64,000 bases of DNA from Rhea pennata (taxonomy: Eukaryota > Chordata > Aves > Rheiformes > Rheidae): contig NC_084669.1 in assembly GCF_028389875.1 (NCBI RefSeq), forward strand, positions 33,208,731-33,272,730, written 5' to 3'. Position numbers and translations under genes: made by a program. Numbering within the stretch: position 1 is the first letter of the stretch; each line of letters begins with the position of its first letter. Positions 46,970 through 58,854 of this stretch are shown piece after piece. The notes below the pieces were generated by a model, which was not told where the DNA came from, did no database searches, and saw only the letters and a program-made list of their open reading frames with translations.

Positions 46970-47591
46970 CAACCAAACAAAAAAAACCCCACAACATGCC
47001 ACTGCATTTCAGTTCTGGCTTGCCAAGAAATAGGATCATTATGGAAGAACACGGAACCAGGGAAAATTGTACTGATATCCTTGCTTTACCAAAGGCTGAG
47101 TCAGTTGTAAAGGTTATTCCAGGCCTCTGCATAACCATGGAGCAGCTAGCCCATCCTAGGTGAGATGATACGCTCTTAGCTTGTGACAAATGACAAGTAA
47201 TCCAAGTTAGTTTATTCCTCACATAATTCAGTTTGTGATAAGTAACAGCCTTCAGGAAGTTCCCTGATGTGTGGGAAAGTTTTCTCACCATCTGCCCTTG
47301 CAATTACGAATTGACATGCTTGCAGCATTTGCCATGATTTTGACAATGCTTGACTTTGCCCTTTTAACAAGTTGGCTTCCAAAGCAAAACTTTTCCCATT
47401 CCATGTAGTGTCTTATAAAGGCCCAAAGAGCCTTTCACCTGTTCGAGACTTAAAAACATGGGACTGTGGACCAAGCATGTGGAGCACTCAGTAGGATTTC
47501 AAGCTATGCAAGTTAACCACAAGCAAGAGAAATCAATCAGTGTCAGGCAGATTTGACCTTAAAGTGAGTGAAGGGTTATTATTGCTACTTT

Positions 47592-47617
47592 ATTATAATT
47601 ATTTTAATAATTATAAT
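47592..47617. repeat. AT inverted repeat, 12-bp arms
   Basis: The arm ATTATAATTATT is followed by a TT spacer and its exact reverse complement. It is entirely A/T, so chance in AT-rich DNA is more likely than for the other inverted repeats. Confidence 0.85.
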
Positions 47618-49375
47618 TTCAGACTATAAAATTATGGGCTACATGATTCCTATTGGTCCCGTAAGACTTTTTGACCAGTTACAAGAGCCGAACTAAGACG
47701 TAAATACTGCAGACTTAATATCCTGCGGCTACATGGGATTATCAGTCTCAGCTTTTATTTAAAAGGCATCTTGTTTCATTTAAAAATCTCTAGGCCACAT
47801 GGTGAGACTGGACGTGGAGAGGGAAGCCCGAGGATATTGCCAGTCTGGATCTGCTGGCAGGACAAGGCCACCGACTTGTTTGGAGCAGCTCAGGTATCCC
47901 GCTGGCACGCGAGCCCACAGCGCTGCACCACCCCTCTCCGAGGCCAAGGAGAAGAGGCAGGCGGCTTGGCTCGCCAGGCAGCCCCTGAGCCCGCGCCAGG
48001 CCGTTCATGGTACCCCCACAGTAAATCCTGGCACGTGCGGCCCCACAGCTGCTCCTGTGTCCCTGCGAGCCATGGCTCCCGGGGTTTGTCAGGGAGAAGG
48101 ACCCTGCCTCTAGCAGGGAGGAGGTGCTGAGTGGGGCATGGAGTATCTGCGTGCAGGAAGGTTTTGTTTTAGGCCCTGGGTCTCGCTCTCTAGCAAAGCC
48201 CTGCTGCACATGGTCATGGGGCCAGAGCTGTTTGGGACAGAAAATGTCGAGTTGCTTCTATCTGACATCTATCTTACTCAGATTAGTTAAGCAAAGGCAA
48301 ATAAACTCTTCTACTAATATTGTGTATGTAGACCATGATGGCTTCCTGCTCCCAACCCTGTCCTCTCTGTATTGCTGTTTCAGAGTGTTACAGAGTGCAT
48401 CAGAGAGCCAGACAAACCCAGGCAGATCCATTTTATAAACCATCAAACAATCACTTTCAAGGCAGAAGGCACCTTCCCTACAACAGGTAAAATTACAACC
48501 ACAAGGAGCATTCATCTAGACCAGCTGCCTGATTGCTTGAACATACCTGAGAATTTCATAATGCTGAAGAAAACATGCTGCACCAGAACAAATCCAAGAT
48601 TTGTGACCGTTACTAGTATTTTCTCCACATTTAGTCACATATACGTATTCGTTATGAAGCTGCACCAAACCATAGGCTATTAAATGAACACAGAGTATAT
48701 GATATCAGTAGATAGCTCATTAAAGGAAATGTTGCCCCAAAGAAGTAGTAAGCTGATCACCTGTACAATAGGTCACAGACTACAAAGGACTATTATCCTT
48801 ACACTGTTGTGCAAATGACAATAACGCAGGTATACACTTTTTCCTCAGACCTTGCTAGCTAATAGAACCCTCCCCCCCCCCCAAAAAAAAAGATTATTCC
48901 TGACTTATTTTAGGAAAATTGCAGCTAGAGATTGAAGAAAAGTAACAGCATACAGAAGAGGCTTAAGCACCAATTTTCTTTTCTGATCAACAAAATTTTC
49001 TTACCTTTTTTCCTCGTGATCCTGTTCAAGGTTCTCTTAGAGCTCCAATCCCCAAATTTTAAGCATGGCAATAGCTAGTGACTCCTTATAGAAGCATGTG
49101 TAAAAACTTATGAATGGCTCTCTCTTAAGAAGTAAGTTAAAAATATTTCTTGCATTTAAGCTTTAGAGACAAACATCTATTTTACCTCACAGAATGAAAA
49201 GAAGATGACATTAACGTGCTTAATGTAGCACAACAACTTCAACATACAAAGAAAGAAGAAAATAAAATGATGCTAGACCAGAAAGAGGTTTACTCTGCTG
49301 GCTGGCTAAGGCCTGTTGAAATAAAGCGCTGGGAGGAGGAGGGAACGCTGCAAAGACCCATGGGAGGCGGAGGGC

Positions 49376-49382
49376 TATAAAA
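49376..49382 (+). promoter_or_regulatory. TATA box of a possible unannotated promoter
   Basis: TATAAAA in the context GGGCTATAAAAGCTGAAG, with a GC-rich flank immediately 5' (GGGAGGCGGAGGG). The context is that of a textbook TATA promoter. A start would be expected near 49,405-49,410. Confidence 0.5.
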
Positions 49383-49405
49383 GCTGAAGACGTAGAGGAC
49401 TTGGT

Positions 49406-49466
49406 CATTCCAGCGCTTGCAGTCTGCAGGGAAAGAATAGCACTCCATTGCTGAAAGAAGCACAAG
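49406..49466 (+). ncRNA. Candidate first exon of an unannotated plus-strand transcript
   Basis: About 60 bases downstream of the TATA box, ending at CACAAG|GTAAAA, a good donor. There is no ATG inside, so if it is real it is a 5' UTR exon of a coding gene or part of a long non-coding RNA. The 5' end is set at about 30 bases from the TATA box by convention. No downstream exon can be linked with certainty. Confidence 0.3.
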
Positions 49467-49469
49467 GTA

Positions 49470-52400
49470 AAATGCTTCAAGTTTATGTGGCTTTAACTGA
49501 TTTTTGATTTCATTAATAATTGGTTTTCTTATGTAAGAAATATTATGCTGGAAAATAGGGCCTTAGTCTTCTAAGGTACATAGGAACATTTCTTCTTTTG
49601 TGTGGAACCTTCCATCTCATAACAAGAGTTAGTGCCTCTGTACTATTAGCAATTTAGGTCTACGTTTGTTCAACCAATGTGCATGCTTGTAGCTAAGGAT
49701 TCCTTACAGTTTCTTTCATTCTGCTCTGGAATCCAGGATATTGTTCTCTAGCAACCTTCTCCCTATCTTCCTGGGGCTGCCCATATGCTAGTTTGTAACA
49801 TTGAAGGATGCTTATTGTAAGGAAACAATCATGAGTTCCTGTCATCTTCAGACTTCAGTCTCTGCTCCCTGCTGTTACACTGTAGTACAGTACTAAAGAA
49901 AGAAGTGTTAATTAAAGACTGAGTAGTAGAACACTTTTAACAACTTGAGGGATGAGTTGTCATGTGGGACATCTTGACCATAGATCCTGGCTGGCCTTTC
50001 ATAGCAGGGAAAAAAGCTTTGTTCAAGGTCATAGAGGATGCTCTTGCTGCAGCTTCTTAAAATGACTGAGAATAAATAGGTATGTGGCTGTCTGTACAGA
50101 TTATGTACTTGCTTTTTGGAGTATCTTAACTCCCCCCTCCCCCCCCCCCACCCCATTCAGTGGAGTGAAAAAACTCTTTTTTCACAGAAGTATTATGGTG
50201 CTAAATTAATGTTATTAATGAGCTTATAGTACGGCTTCAGATACAACAGAAATGTTACTGATGATTAACCACTTCTATTATTTGAGTCTTTCAAAACATT
50301 CAATTTCTAAGTTACCTTTTTTAATATCTTAACACATTGATTTTCATCTGATGTGTTTTTTCTTCTCTGCTGCTGGCAACCTTCAAAACCCTATGCATGT
50401 GGGGAAAAATACTCAAAAACAAAATACTGAACCTAAGATCTATGAGGGAGTATGATGCTTTTTCATAACTAGCTACAGAGCCCTATTCTAGCTATCTGTG
50501 CCGAGGCAGATCTGCACTGAAGCCAGCTTTGCAGCCTGTGCAGCTCAGCAGGGAGCAGGGCCCAAAAGAAGCCATTTGTGAGATGGGGACACATCCAAGC
50601 AGAACTGGTGTCGACTGTCACTAGTGCTTCCCCTTGGCTGCCCGGTTTGCAAATAGTATGTCACATGCAGAGGGCAAGGAGAAGAGATACTGCTCTCCAA
50701 ACTTTAAATCCTCTGGGACTAATTCTAGATAAAGGTGTGCTTTTTTGATAACCAGCTCAGCACTGACTGATAGACTCAAATTGCCTCCTTACTGGACAAC
50801 CGAAGAATTCAGCCTAAGGACTGGAAGTCTAGTTAAAACCTGGGACTATACCCTTACGTAAAATGCAGTTGCCAGTTAGCTGAACCTGGCTGCTTCCCAA
50901 AAGGCATTTATGGCAGATTGAGTAATGGGGCCGTGATGGCAATCTGATATCAGCGTATCTGTGAGGAGTACCTTGCCTCTTCTTTCACATGAAGTGGTGA
51001 GGGCTCGCGTGTATCTCATGGCTCTGATTGCAGCTAAAGTTCAACCTGAACCTCTGCAGGATCTCTGTTACAAATAGCTCTACCTCACCTGCACAAAATA
51101 CTGAGTTAAGTTTTCCTTCTACTCTGTGAGTATACCTATAGCCATCTTAATCACTCCTAATGCCCTCACTTACCTAGCTTAAGAAAAAAGGTGGAGTATG
51201 AACAAGGAGGATGTTGGTGGGGGAAGCTACCTGAATTTTAAAAGCCAACTGTAGACATAACTTAAAATGTCTTTTTATATACTAAAATATATAAAAACAT
51301 TACACTAAATATTTTATATATTTAAAATACATAATCTATATTTACATGTGTGTATATATTATATATGTATATATATTTATGTATACATATGAACAATTTA
51401 GTCTAAGGGCATGGAGCTAGAAAACCAAAGGACAGCAGCTCTGAGGAACAGGTTCACTTTGTTTGAACAGTCCTCCACTGCTTTGGATGTAAGTGAGAAG
51501 TTCCTACTGCAGGGATGGTGCCAGGCCCTGTGCTGTCTGTCTGGAGCTGAGAATTGAACTGGTGTGAGGTGGCAAAACCAACAGGTTTGAAGTCTGATTT
51601 TTAAGTGAGAAATTGTATTGTGAAAGCAAAAAACACTGATCTATTAGCTGGGAAAGAACTCATCAGAGGCGCATAAATAACACATCACACACTTCAATGT
51701 GTGCAAACCACTCAAAATAAATTATGCTATACTGACAAAGTGGTAAAAAGCCTTAAGAAAACTAAAAAAGCTTATAATAATGAAACACTATTCCCCATAG
51801 AATAGAAGAAATGTGTATCACACTAAGTGATGGTGCTTTCTCAGCCTTGTATGTGAAAACAATAAGCAAAGTAAATAAGAACTGTAAGATGGAGGGGAGA
51901 CAGAGGTGAGTACCACTGTGCCCCACTACCTTGGTTCTCTGCAGTCAGCAACAGGCTGAAGGCTGTGCTCTCAGTACGACAGCTCTCACACCCGAGTGAT
52001 CTGGAATGTACTACTGAACAGCTCCGGGACTGGTCCGCTCCCACCGGGGAAGGGGCTCCCCAACGCGCAGCGCGGCGCGGGTAGCGGGATCACTGCACAG
52101 AGTTAATCTAATGTGTTACTTCAGGGTGCCTTGTGTCGTAGCACCGCAGATCACAGCGAAGGCCTGGCCAGCCCCAAGTCCTGCTTCTTACGGTGGCCAA
52201 CAGCAGATGCTTTGGGGAACATAAGGAAAAGATAAACATGAAATTTGTAAGATGCTCCCCCAGACTTTGGTGCCCTAGGCATAAGTCACTTAACCAGAGG
52301 TGATAATATTGTATTTAATCAACTGTTTTCCTTGAGGTTTTGGAAGTTGCGTGAACTTTGTCAGTGTTCGTTAGTAAGAAACTCTGTAGCTCAACTAGCA

Positions 52401-53590
52401 TTGGTGGAGAGAGATGCTTCTGTTTTTGAATCTGCCTTTTCATTTGATGTCATCCAACTCTTACAGTATGAAAGCAGCACCCCGTTATTCCCTGATCGCC
52501 TTTCATGAGTTTGTAGGCTTCTCCTGTCTTTCTTTGCTCTCCCAAGCTGAACACAGCCCTCAGTCTAATAGACAACTGACTTCTAGCAGGCAAAAAGCTC
52601 GAACTGTTCCTGAAGAGCCTTGTGGCTTCCTAGAATGTACCACTCCCCCTAAATGTGCAGACAGCTCAGCATAAAAATAGCAATTGTGCCAGTCTGCCCT
52701 CCCTACACCCAATTACAGCCTGCCTCAGAGAATGAGGATGCTCATGAAATGTCAAGTGCCCACATCAAATGATTTGGACTTGATTAGTGCTTCACTCAAA
52801 TGCTGTCAAATCAGAAGATGACAGTGTAGCTGACTGCTGAGGGGACAGGGGAAATATGTGGTGGCTGCATTTTACTCCCCAGGTATTGCAATTAAGACAG
52901 ATCTTTTCACTCTGAATTCCTTTTTGGTCTTACACTGATGGATTCCTGAAAGAAAATAGTAGTAGATGAAGCAGTGAGAGGGAGCAAAGTAGCTGAACCT
53001 GCTGCTTACACCTGACAGTCCATTCAAGAATTGATTATGATTAGCTGTACACCCAAAGCAAAGAGATTAGGGGCAGGTATTGATCAGTTGCATGACCCTG
53101 GCAAAACCTTTTCTCTCTGAGCTTCAACTCTTCCGTGAAACAAAGATAACAGTCCTGAGCCAGTATGGTATAGCTCTTGGATAGACATCCAAAAGATGAA
53201 AAATGTGATAAAACAGTTAGACACTTGTGCACAGAGGGCTTGATTGTGCACAGCCTGCCGAGACAGGGCTTAGTGAATGGGCACTAGTCTCATTAAGTGC
53301 AGCTGGTGCAGTAAAGTTTCTCTCAGATGCTCCATGTTATCCTCCAAAAAGCAAAGGTGAATGATCTATGCCTGTTGCCACCAGTGCCACCTGGCTTATT
53401 TATTAACATTTACTGTTATAAGAACTGCTGTAAACAGTAGAGCATCATGAGATCTAGCTAGCCCCATGAAGGAAGGTGTTTCTGAAATGGCAGGAAAAGA
53501 CCTATTTTGGATAACTCATTGCAAAGGAGCATGTAGATAGGTGGGAAAAGCCACTCTGCCTTAAATTCTTCCTCACAAATCATTATGGAG
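49470..53590. other. Intergenic, no recognised gene
   Basis: Mixed to AT-rich sequence. It holds a poly-C tract near 50,132-50,155, TA-rich degenerate repeats at about 51,275-51,390 and a small CpG cluster at 52,015-52,090. No coding exon was recognised. Confidence 0.6.
52015..52090. other. Small CpG cluster
   Basis: About 75 bases with CGCGCAGCGCGGCGCGGG and neighbouring CpG in otherwise CpG-poor DNA. It is too short to be called an island. Function unknown. Confidence 0.4.
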
Positions 53591-53890
53591 TGAAGAAACA
53601 GCAGTGCTAGGTCAGACCAAAAACCCACCTGTCCCATTAACCTGCCACTGGCAGTGGCCAAAACCTGGTGTCTAAAGACAGAGAATAGGGTGAACAGATA
53701 GCACTGCCTCCTCTGAAAACTCCCAGCCTTCACCTATCTGTTCAACTTAGGAAGTTGCTTGGTTGGGCACAGTTTTTATGTAGTTATTAACTCCCTGTAA
53801 ACTTCTCATCCATGAACCTTTCCAGATTTCCTGTGCCCCCAGTATCCCATGGCAAGGAGTTCTGCAGCCCGACTGCTCTGCACAGGCAGC
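53590..53890 (-). mobile_element. Old, degenerate CR1-like LINE remnant, antisense
   Basis: The plus strand contains TGCTAGGTCAGACCAAA, CTGCCACTGGCAGTGGCCAA, a CATGAACCTTTCCAGATTT block and GGCAAGGAGTTCTGCAG in the order seen in the reverse complement of old reptile CR1 3' regions. Similarity is patchy, which suggests an insertion far older than the copy at 22,973. There is no coding capacity. Confidence 0.65.
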
Positions 53891-54212
53891 CTGACTGAGA
53901 ATGAGTGCAAGTGCAATAGGCAGGACTGCTGGGTGTCTGTGTACTGATATGTTTATTTTATTTTATTTTTTTTTTTAAAAAAAGCCAAGCTTTTGAAGCC
54001 TGAAGCTAGTATGTAGTTTTAAATTGAAAGCTACCTCCTTGGCCCCAGTCTAACCCTGTGTTAATGGGCTGGGAGGTTGAGGAATCTCCCCTTCTTACTA
54101 TTTGCTCCTAAGCAAAGAAAAAGCTATGGAGCTAGGAAAAAAAATTCAAACTTCATTGAATGCTGCTCCTGTAGCTACAGCTAGTCATACAGCAAGGGCC
54201 TGCTTCCTCTAG

Positions 54213-54291
54213 ATGCCTGGTGCATCTGCTCAGTGTGCCACTGCTTCCTGGAGGACACCGAAGCTTTCCTGGAGTCCTACACCATGCTCAG
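54213..54291 (+). other. Exon-like segment of unknown identity
   Basis: 79 bases flanked by a strong pyrimidine-rich acceptor (GCTTCCTCTAG) and a good donor (CTCAG|GTAAAG). All three frames are open. One reads AWCICSVCHCF then LEDTEAFLESYTML, another begins with ATG directly at the exon start. I do not recognise the peptide. It lies 4.7 kb downstream of the TATA-associated candidate exon on the same strand. Confidence 0.25.
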
Positions 54292-55985
54292 GTAAAGACC
54301 AGCAAAAGAGAGCAATCAGTCCTACCAGCAGTTTGGAAAGAGTGCCCAGCACCTCCTGAACTGACCTTCAGTCCCCTCCTAACATTCAGGTGTAAGAGAC
54401 CTACAAAGGAAGGAAAGCAGGTCTTTAACTTAATTACCCAATTAGCTTTTGGTAATTATCTAATTGATGCACTCTTCTTATTTCTTACTCCTCCTATTTT
54501 CTTAACAGATTAGCGTCCACCAAACAAAACTTGCTGCGAGTTAAGCAATCAAAACCTTGCAAGAACAAAACCTGGAGCAAATAAAGGTGGTGGTCAGCAC
54601 AGGTGTCAGTCTTGGCAGCTCATTGCTGCTGTTCATTAGTAACCTGAGACAGAACAGGCAATGTGGCTGTGGGAACTGCAGTCCTCCACTGATCGCACCA
54701 GCTGCCAGGGAGAGGCACTCTGCAGCAGGCCAGAAATTGCTTCAGCACAGTCCAACTTCACTGCCTTTGGCCGGCTGAAACGATGGGGACCAAAGCTGTG
54801 CGGACCTGCCTCAGCAACCCAAAGGACAAGCCGGAGAGAGCTGGGGGAAGCTCTGGGTGCCACTGGCAGTGCCTGGCAGCTGCAAGACAGAGGCAAGTCT
54901 TTCTCTCCAAAGATGAACAGCAATAGAAATTGTTTGACAGAGCACTGTATGAAGGCTTATGGACCAGCGACACTAGATGTGTCACTAGATCACACCCCCT
55001 GCAAGATAACCCAGCTCTTTCCTCTCGCTCTGCTTTCCCTGTAAGATCAGGGAGGATTTGCAGAGCGCTCTAGTCCCCAAAGCGTCCCTGTGGATTCCTT
55101 AGAAACTCCCTTTCTTTGCACTGCCTGTGAGAGAAGGAGCTGTCATCTAGTACTGTTCTATGACACAATGAGATCTGTTAATTATCTTAAGCTAACTCCA
55201 GGCATGTAGATACATGAACATGTAGACAGTAATCAGCGCAGGGATCAACACTACTTTGCAAGCTGGCCATAAGCCTAACTGAAGACCCAGGAGAGAAATC
55301 TAAGGAACAATCTTTGTAATGCATATAGCACAACAGCTGGCTGTACCAGTGATGGCGAGGGGATCACACCTGAATAGCCAAGCAGAATGGCTAGCTTATG
55401 TCTAAGATGCAAACTTAATCACAGACCTTTAAACTACCATAAGATTTTTTTAATGTATGATGATAATGTGGCTATTCAGCAATAATACCTGCAATGCCAT
55501 CTAATTTTTATTCTACAGCCATAACTTTAAAAAAAAAAAAAACCCACAGGGAATAAAGGATACCCTTTTTTTAAATTTTAAATGTTACAGGCAAGAAACT
55601 TTTTTAACAACCAACTTATGACACTTCACAACCAGAAATTTCTTATCTAAAACTTCATACCAGCCAGAAAGGAATGCATTGAGGAGGGAGGGAGTAGCCA
55701 GACTGGAGGATTGTTTCCTCTGACCAGTGGGAGACAGCAATGGGCCCAGATTGCTGATTTTATGTAGGGGTGAGGGCTGCTTTTTTTTTTTTTTAAAGCT
55801 GTAAAACAGAGGGTTCCCTGATGTCGACAGGGAAGTTTCCCTCTCCCCTCCCCTTTTGCATTTTTAGATGGTACCTGAAATGCTGCATCCATGCTGTCAT
55901 GCAGACAGTGCTGACCTGCATGTTCTGCAGCTGGGTCTCAGCCTTCCTGGCTGCTTTCTGAACGCTGTTAACTGTTTTCCCGCAG

Positions 55986-56066
55986 GCTCGCAGCTGTCTG
56001 TTGGAGGCTCAGTCTTCCGCTTTGTGCCGTCCCAGCAAAGGAGACTGGTACAAGATCCTTTGTCAG
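55986..56066 (+). other. Exon-like segment of unknown identity, 81 bases
   Basis: 81 bases between a good acceptor (TGTTTTCCCGCAG) and a consensus donor (TGTCAG|GTAAGG). The length is a multiple of three and all frames are open. One frame reads ARSCLLEAQSSALC then RPSKGDWYKILCQ. I do not recognise it. It could be an exon of a long non-coding RNA or of an unannotated gene. Confidence 0.28.
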
Positions 56067-57241
56067 GTAAGGTCCTTGCTGCTCTGGAATACCCTTCAAC
56101 ATGGGACAAAATTAGATATCCTACCTTCAGCGGTACTGGACTCCTCTGCAGGCAGGAGGATAGAATCTAGGAGTGCCGATGTCCTTTGGGAAAGGATATT
56201 AAATGAATCAGCAACACAATATCATGTTCGCGCTGTTCCTAGTGGCTGAGGGCAGGCAGGACCTGCACCTGGGCACATCTGCTGCTCCTAGGCACCTGCT
56301 GCAGCACTGCACAGGGGGGTGTTCTAGCTGTATGGCCTTCTTACAAATGAAACAGTAAGGCTGAACAGTTAAGAGGAACACTTCTGTGCTAACCTCTCCC
56401 TCTGAGTCACAGCTTAATTTTCTCTGACTTCTTCTGGAGTTGGATACATCAGCACAATCACTCTTGTATCTTCTGAAGTTCAAATTTTCTTCTTGGCCTC
56501 CTGCAACCTTGATCCAAAAGCTTTTCAGACTTCTACCAGAAATTAAACATAATTCTGCATAAGCAGCAGTGAGGTATATAGCTTGCATATATAAATGTAC
56601 AATAGTATCACTGTTGTGCCTCCTAGTGCCAAGTGATCCTGAGACATGAGTTACATGCTCTTAGCTGCAAGCAAAGGCACAGGTTAGATGACAATGAATT
56701 ATCCTATTGTAGCGCCTGCAGGACGGAGGTTATGCTGCTAAGTCTTACCCTGCATGCAGTACACATGGCAAACCTCTGCGAGCAGATCTGGAACACAGGC
56801 AAGTGGTAACGCTTCAGTTCATTAGCTGGCACCTCAGAGCCCAAAGGCCATAGTGGTAGCGGGGTGTGTGTGTGGGGGTGTCTCATCGACTTTAACAGGA
56901 ATTTTGCCTTCAGGACAAATGGACTCATGCAAGTGCTGTTAACTCACTTTAATGGACAAAAATCTAAGGATTGAGATGTGGCAAGCAGCCACTTTAAATA
57001 CACTTCACTGAACAGAACCTACCTTAGACTCTGACCGAGAGGAAATAAATGCCAACATATCCAGTAACAGAAGTATGAGGACTGATCTAGAAAAGGGGAG
57101 AGTAAGGACAAAAGCTGTGGTTCATCTGACAAGGTCAGCAAATCACTTCTGGTCCATTAAAAATTGCAGCCCAATAAAAACTGAAATAACCATCAACCTT
57201 GAGCTTAGGCACCAAAATAAATCTAAGTTAGCATATTAGCT

Positions 57242-57271
57242 CTTCTCCTATAACCTTTGTTATAGGAGAAG
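57242..57271. repeat. Perfect 13-bp inverted repeat with 4-base loop
   Basis: The arm CTTCTCCTATAAC, the loop CTTT and the exact reverse complement GTTATAGGAGAAG. It would form a stable short hairpin as RNA or single-stranded DNA. Confidence 0.95.
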
Positions 57272-58584
57272 GAAGATTTGATTCTCAGAGTGGGATTTCC
57301 AAGATGCCTTCTGCTAGTTTTCCGGTGCCTGTAACTGAAACACGGTAAAACCCTGCATTTCACAAGTCAAAAACTTCTAGGAGTAACAGTTCTGTGCTTG
57401 AGGGATATCTGCGGGTGAGTTGCTGAAGAATCAAGGAGAATACTGTACTTTATCACCTTCTTCTACCTTCTCTGGTACAATCATGTTTTCAGTGCTCAGA
57501 AGGGATGTCCAGAATAATCAGCTCTTCTATTAGTAACCCTTCTTAATATACCCCGTATTTAACACTGTCTAGCTTTACTTTACGTACCTTGAGGCACGAG
57601 GTGACTACAAGACAACGAGCGGGCCTCCAGTGAATGCAGCTAGTGAGCTGTGGCTGAAGTCAGGGTGATCCTTTGCCTTGCTCACAAATGCTTCTATTTC
57701 TGCTACCACTGAGAGAACAGCACAGCTGCCAGTGATTTTTAGTGGCTTTGGCATGCTGTTTGGGGGGGAGGGAAATAGTGGTTTGTGTGATGCGGTTCTT
57801 CTGAGATGGACTTACTTGCTCTCAGATGTACCTCTCCACCTTAAAGAACAATTAGGCAAATCCTGTTTCTAAGAAATAAGCTGAGTTAGACTCCCCAGAA
57901 AAAGAAAACAAAGGACAAGCAACAAATGCCTGTAATACTTAAAGAAAAGTTCCCCAAAGAGCAAAACTTCTGTTTTGTTGCTTGTACACTGCTGTTTCCA
58001 TCACAATCAGATGGCAAGACATTTTTTGTCTCTGCTTCTTGATTTGAGCCCATTACTTCACTTCTAATTGCAAATGCAAAGGAATAAAATCTTGCTTCCA
58101 AAAATAAATCAGTGAGATATGTAACATGCTCATAAATTAGCACTTTAGAAAAAAAGTACATTGTGTGCTGAACATCTCACTTTCAATGTCCTTGGCATTG
58201 CCCAAGAGCTGTAAGAAAAAAGAAAAAAAAAAAAAAAACACAAACAAGGCATTCTTGCCACTCTGTCTTGCAAGTCCTCTAGAGGAGCACTAACTTTCTA
58301 CCTTTGCCAGTTTAACAACCTATATGCAGGGAGGTAGTAGTTGCAAATCCACTAATAGGTAAATAGGAAGTCTGTAAAATGATTGACAACTATGGCAGTG
58401 GGAAAGCAGGAAAAACATTTTCTGCAGAAAGTTCAGAGCATACTGAAAAACTAGCAGAATTCATGCTGTTTACTTGCATTTTTCCTCCCTATGTCTGTCA
58501 TGATTAATTAGTTTCATGTCCTGTGGGTAATATCATGGTAATTAAATATTAGAAACCATGGGGAAAAGTGTCAAGATTATATAT

Positions 58585-58587
<3 letters not shown>

Positions 58588-58626
<39 letters not shown>
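58588..58626. repeat. Poly-T tract, 39 bases
   Basis: An uninterrupted T run on the plus strand, poly-A on the minus strand. It lies about 240 bases beyond the predicted RHOBTB1 poly(A) site on the minus strand. Confidence 0.9.
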
Positions 58627-58629
<3 letters not shown>

Positions 58630-58854
58630 ATGCAGTTCAATGGTAAGTTACAAGCACCCACCTTTTCCCATCCCAATCCTATACAAACATTATAGGATCT
58701 TCTTGTGACGTTCCCAAGCACAAATCCTACTGAGCCAGGCACCTGAGTTCAGTATATTCAACGGCTGATACCACAACTGCTGGAAAAATAACACTAGAAA
58801 TAGAGGTAACTAATGCAGAACTTGGAAGTTCTTCAAAGAACTGGGAGACGCTTT

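Larger units (their letters stand above)
35640..49340. other. Intergenic, no recognised gene
   Basis: About 13.7 kb downstream of CDK1. Open frames of up to 168 codons occur (minus strand 41,293-41,799) but none shows a known motif, signal peptide with partner exons, or codon bias that I can support. It contains a 24-bp palindrome at 40,715-40,738, poly-T and poly-A tracts and a (TG)n repeat. The GC-richer stretch 47,790-48,130 has scattered CpG but no promoter motif that I recognise. Confidence 0.6.
53891..58850. other. Intergenic apart from the two exon-like segments
   Basis: No recognised gene. It contains a perfect hairpin at 57,242-57,271, a possible ancient repeat fragment near 56,886-56,955 (ACTTTAACAGGAATTTTGCC), a plus-strand AATAAA at 57,044-57,049 and a long T run at 58,588. 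Confidence 0.6.

Noticed and set aside
52414..52674. 86-codon frame starting MLLFLNLPFHL, resembling a signal peptide
   Set aside because: A hydrophobic start alone is weak evidence. There is no conserved domain and no clear splice or promoter support, though it lies in the interval of the candidate transcript.
57242..57271. Hairpin as a microRNA precursor
   Set aside because: A 13-bp stem with a 4-base loop is far too short for a Drosha/Dicer substrate.
35640..58850. Search for a defence, CRISPR, phage or biosynthetic system
   Set aside because: The window is vertebrate nuclear DNA. No tandem direct repeats with unique spacers, integrase, transposase or operon-like gene packing are present.
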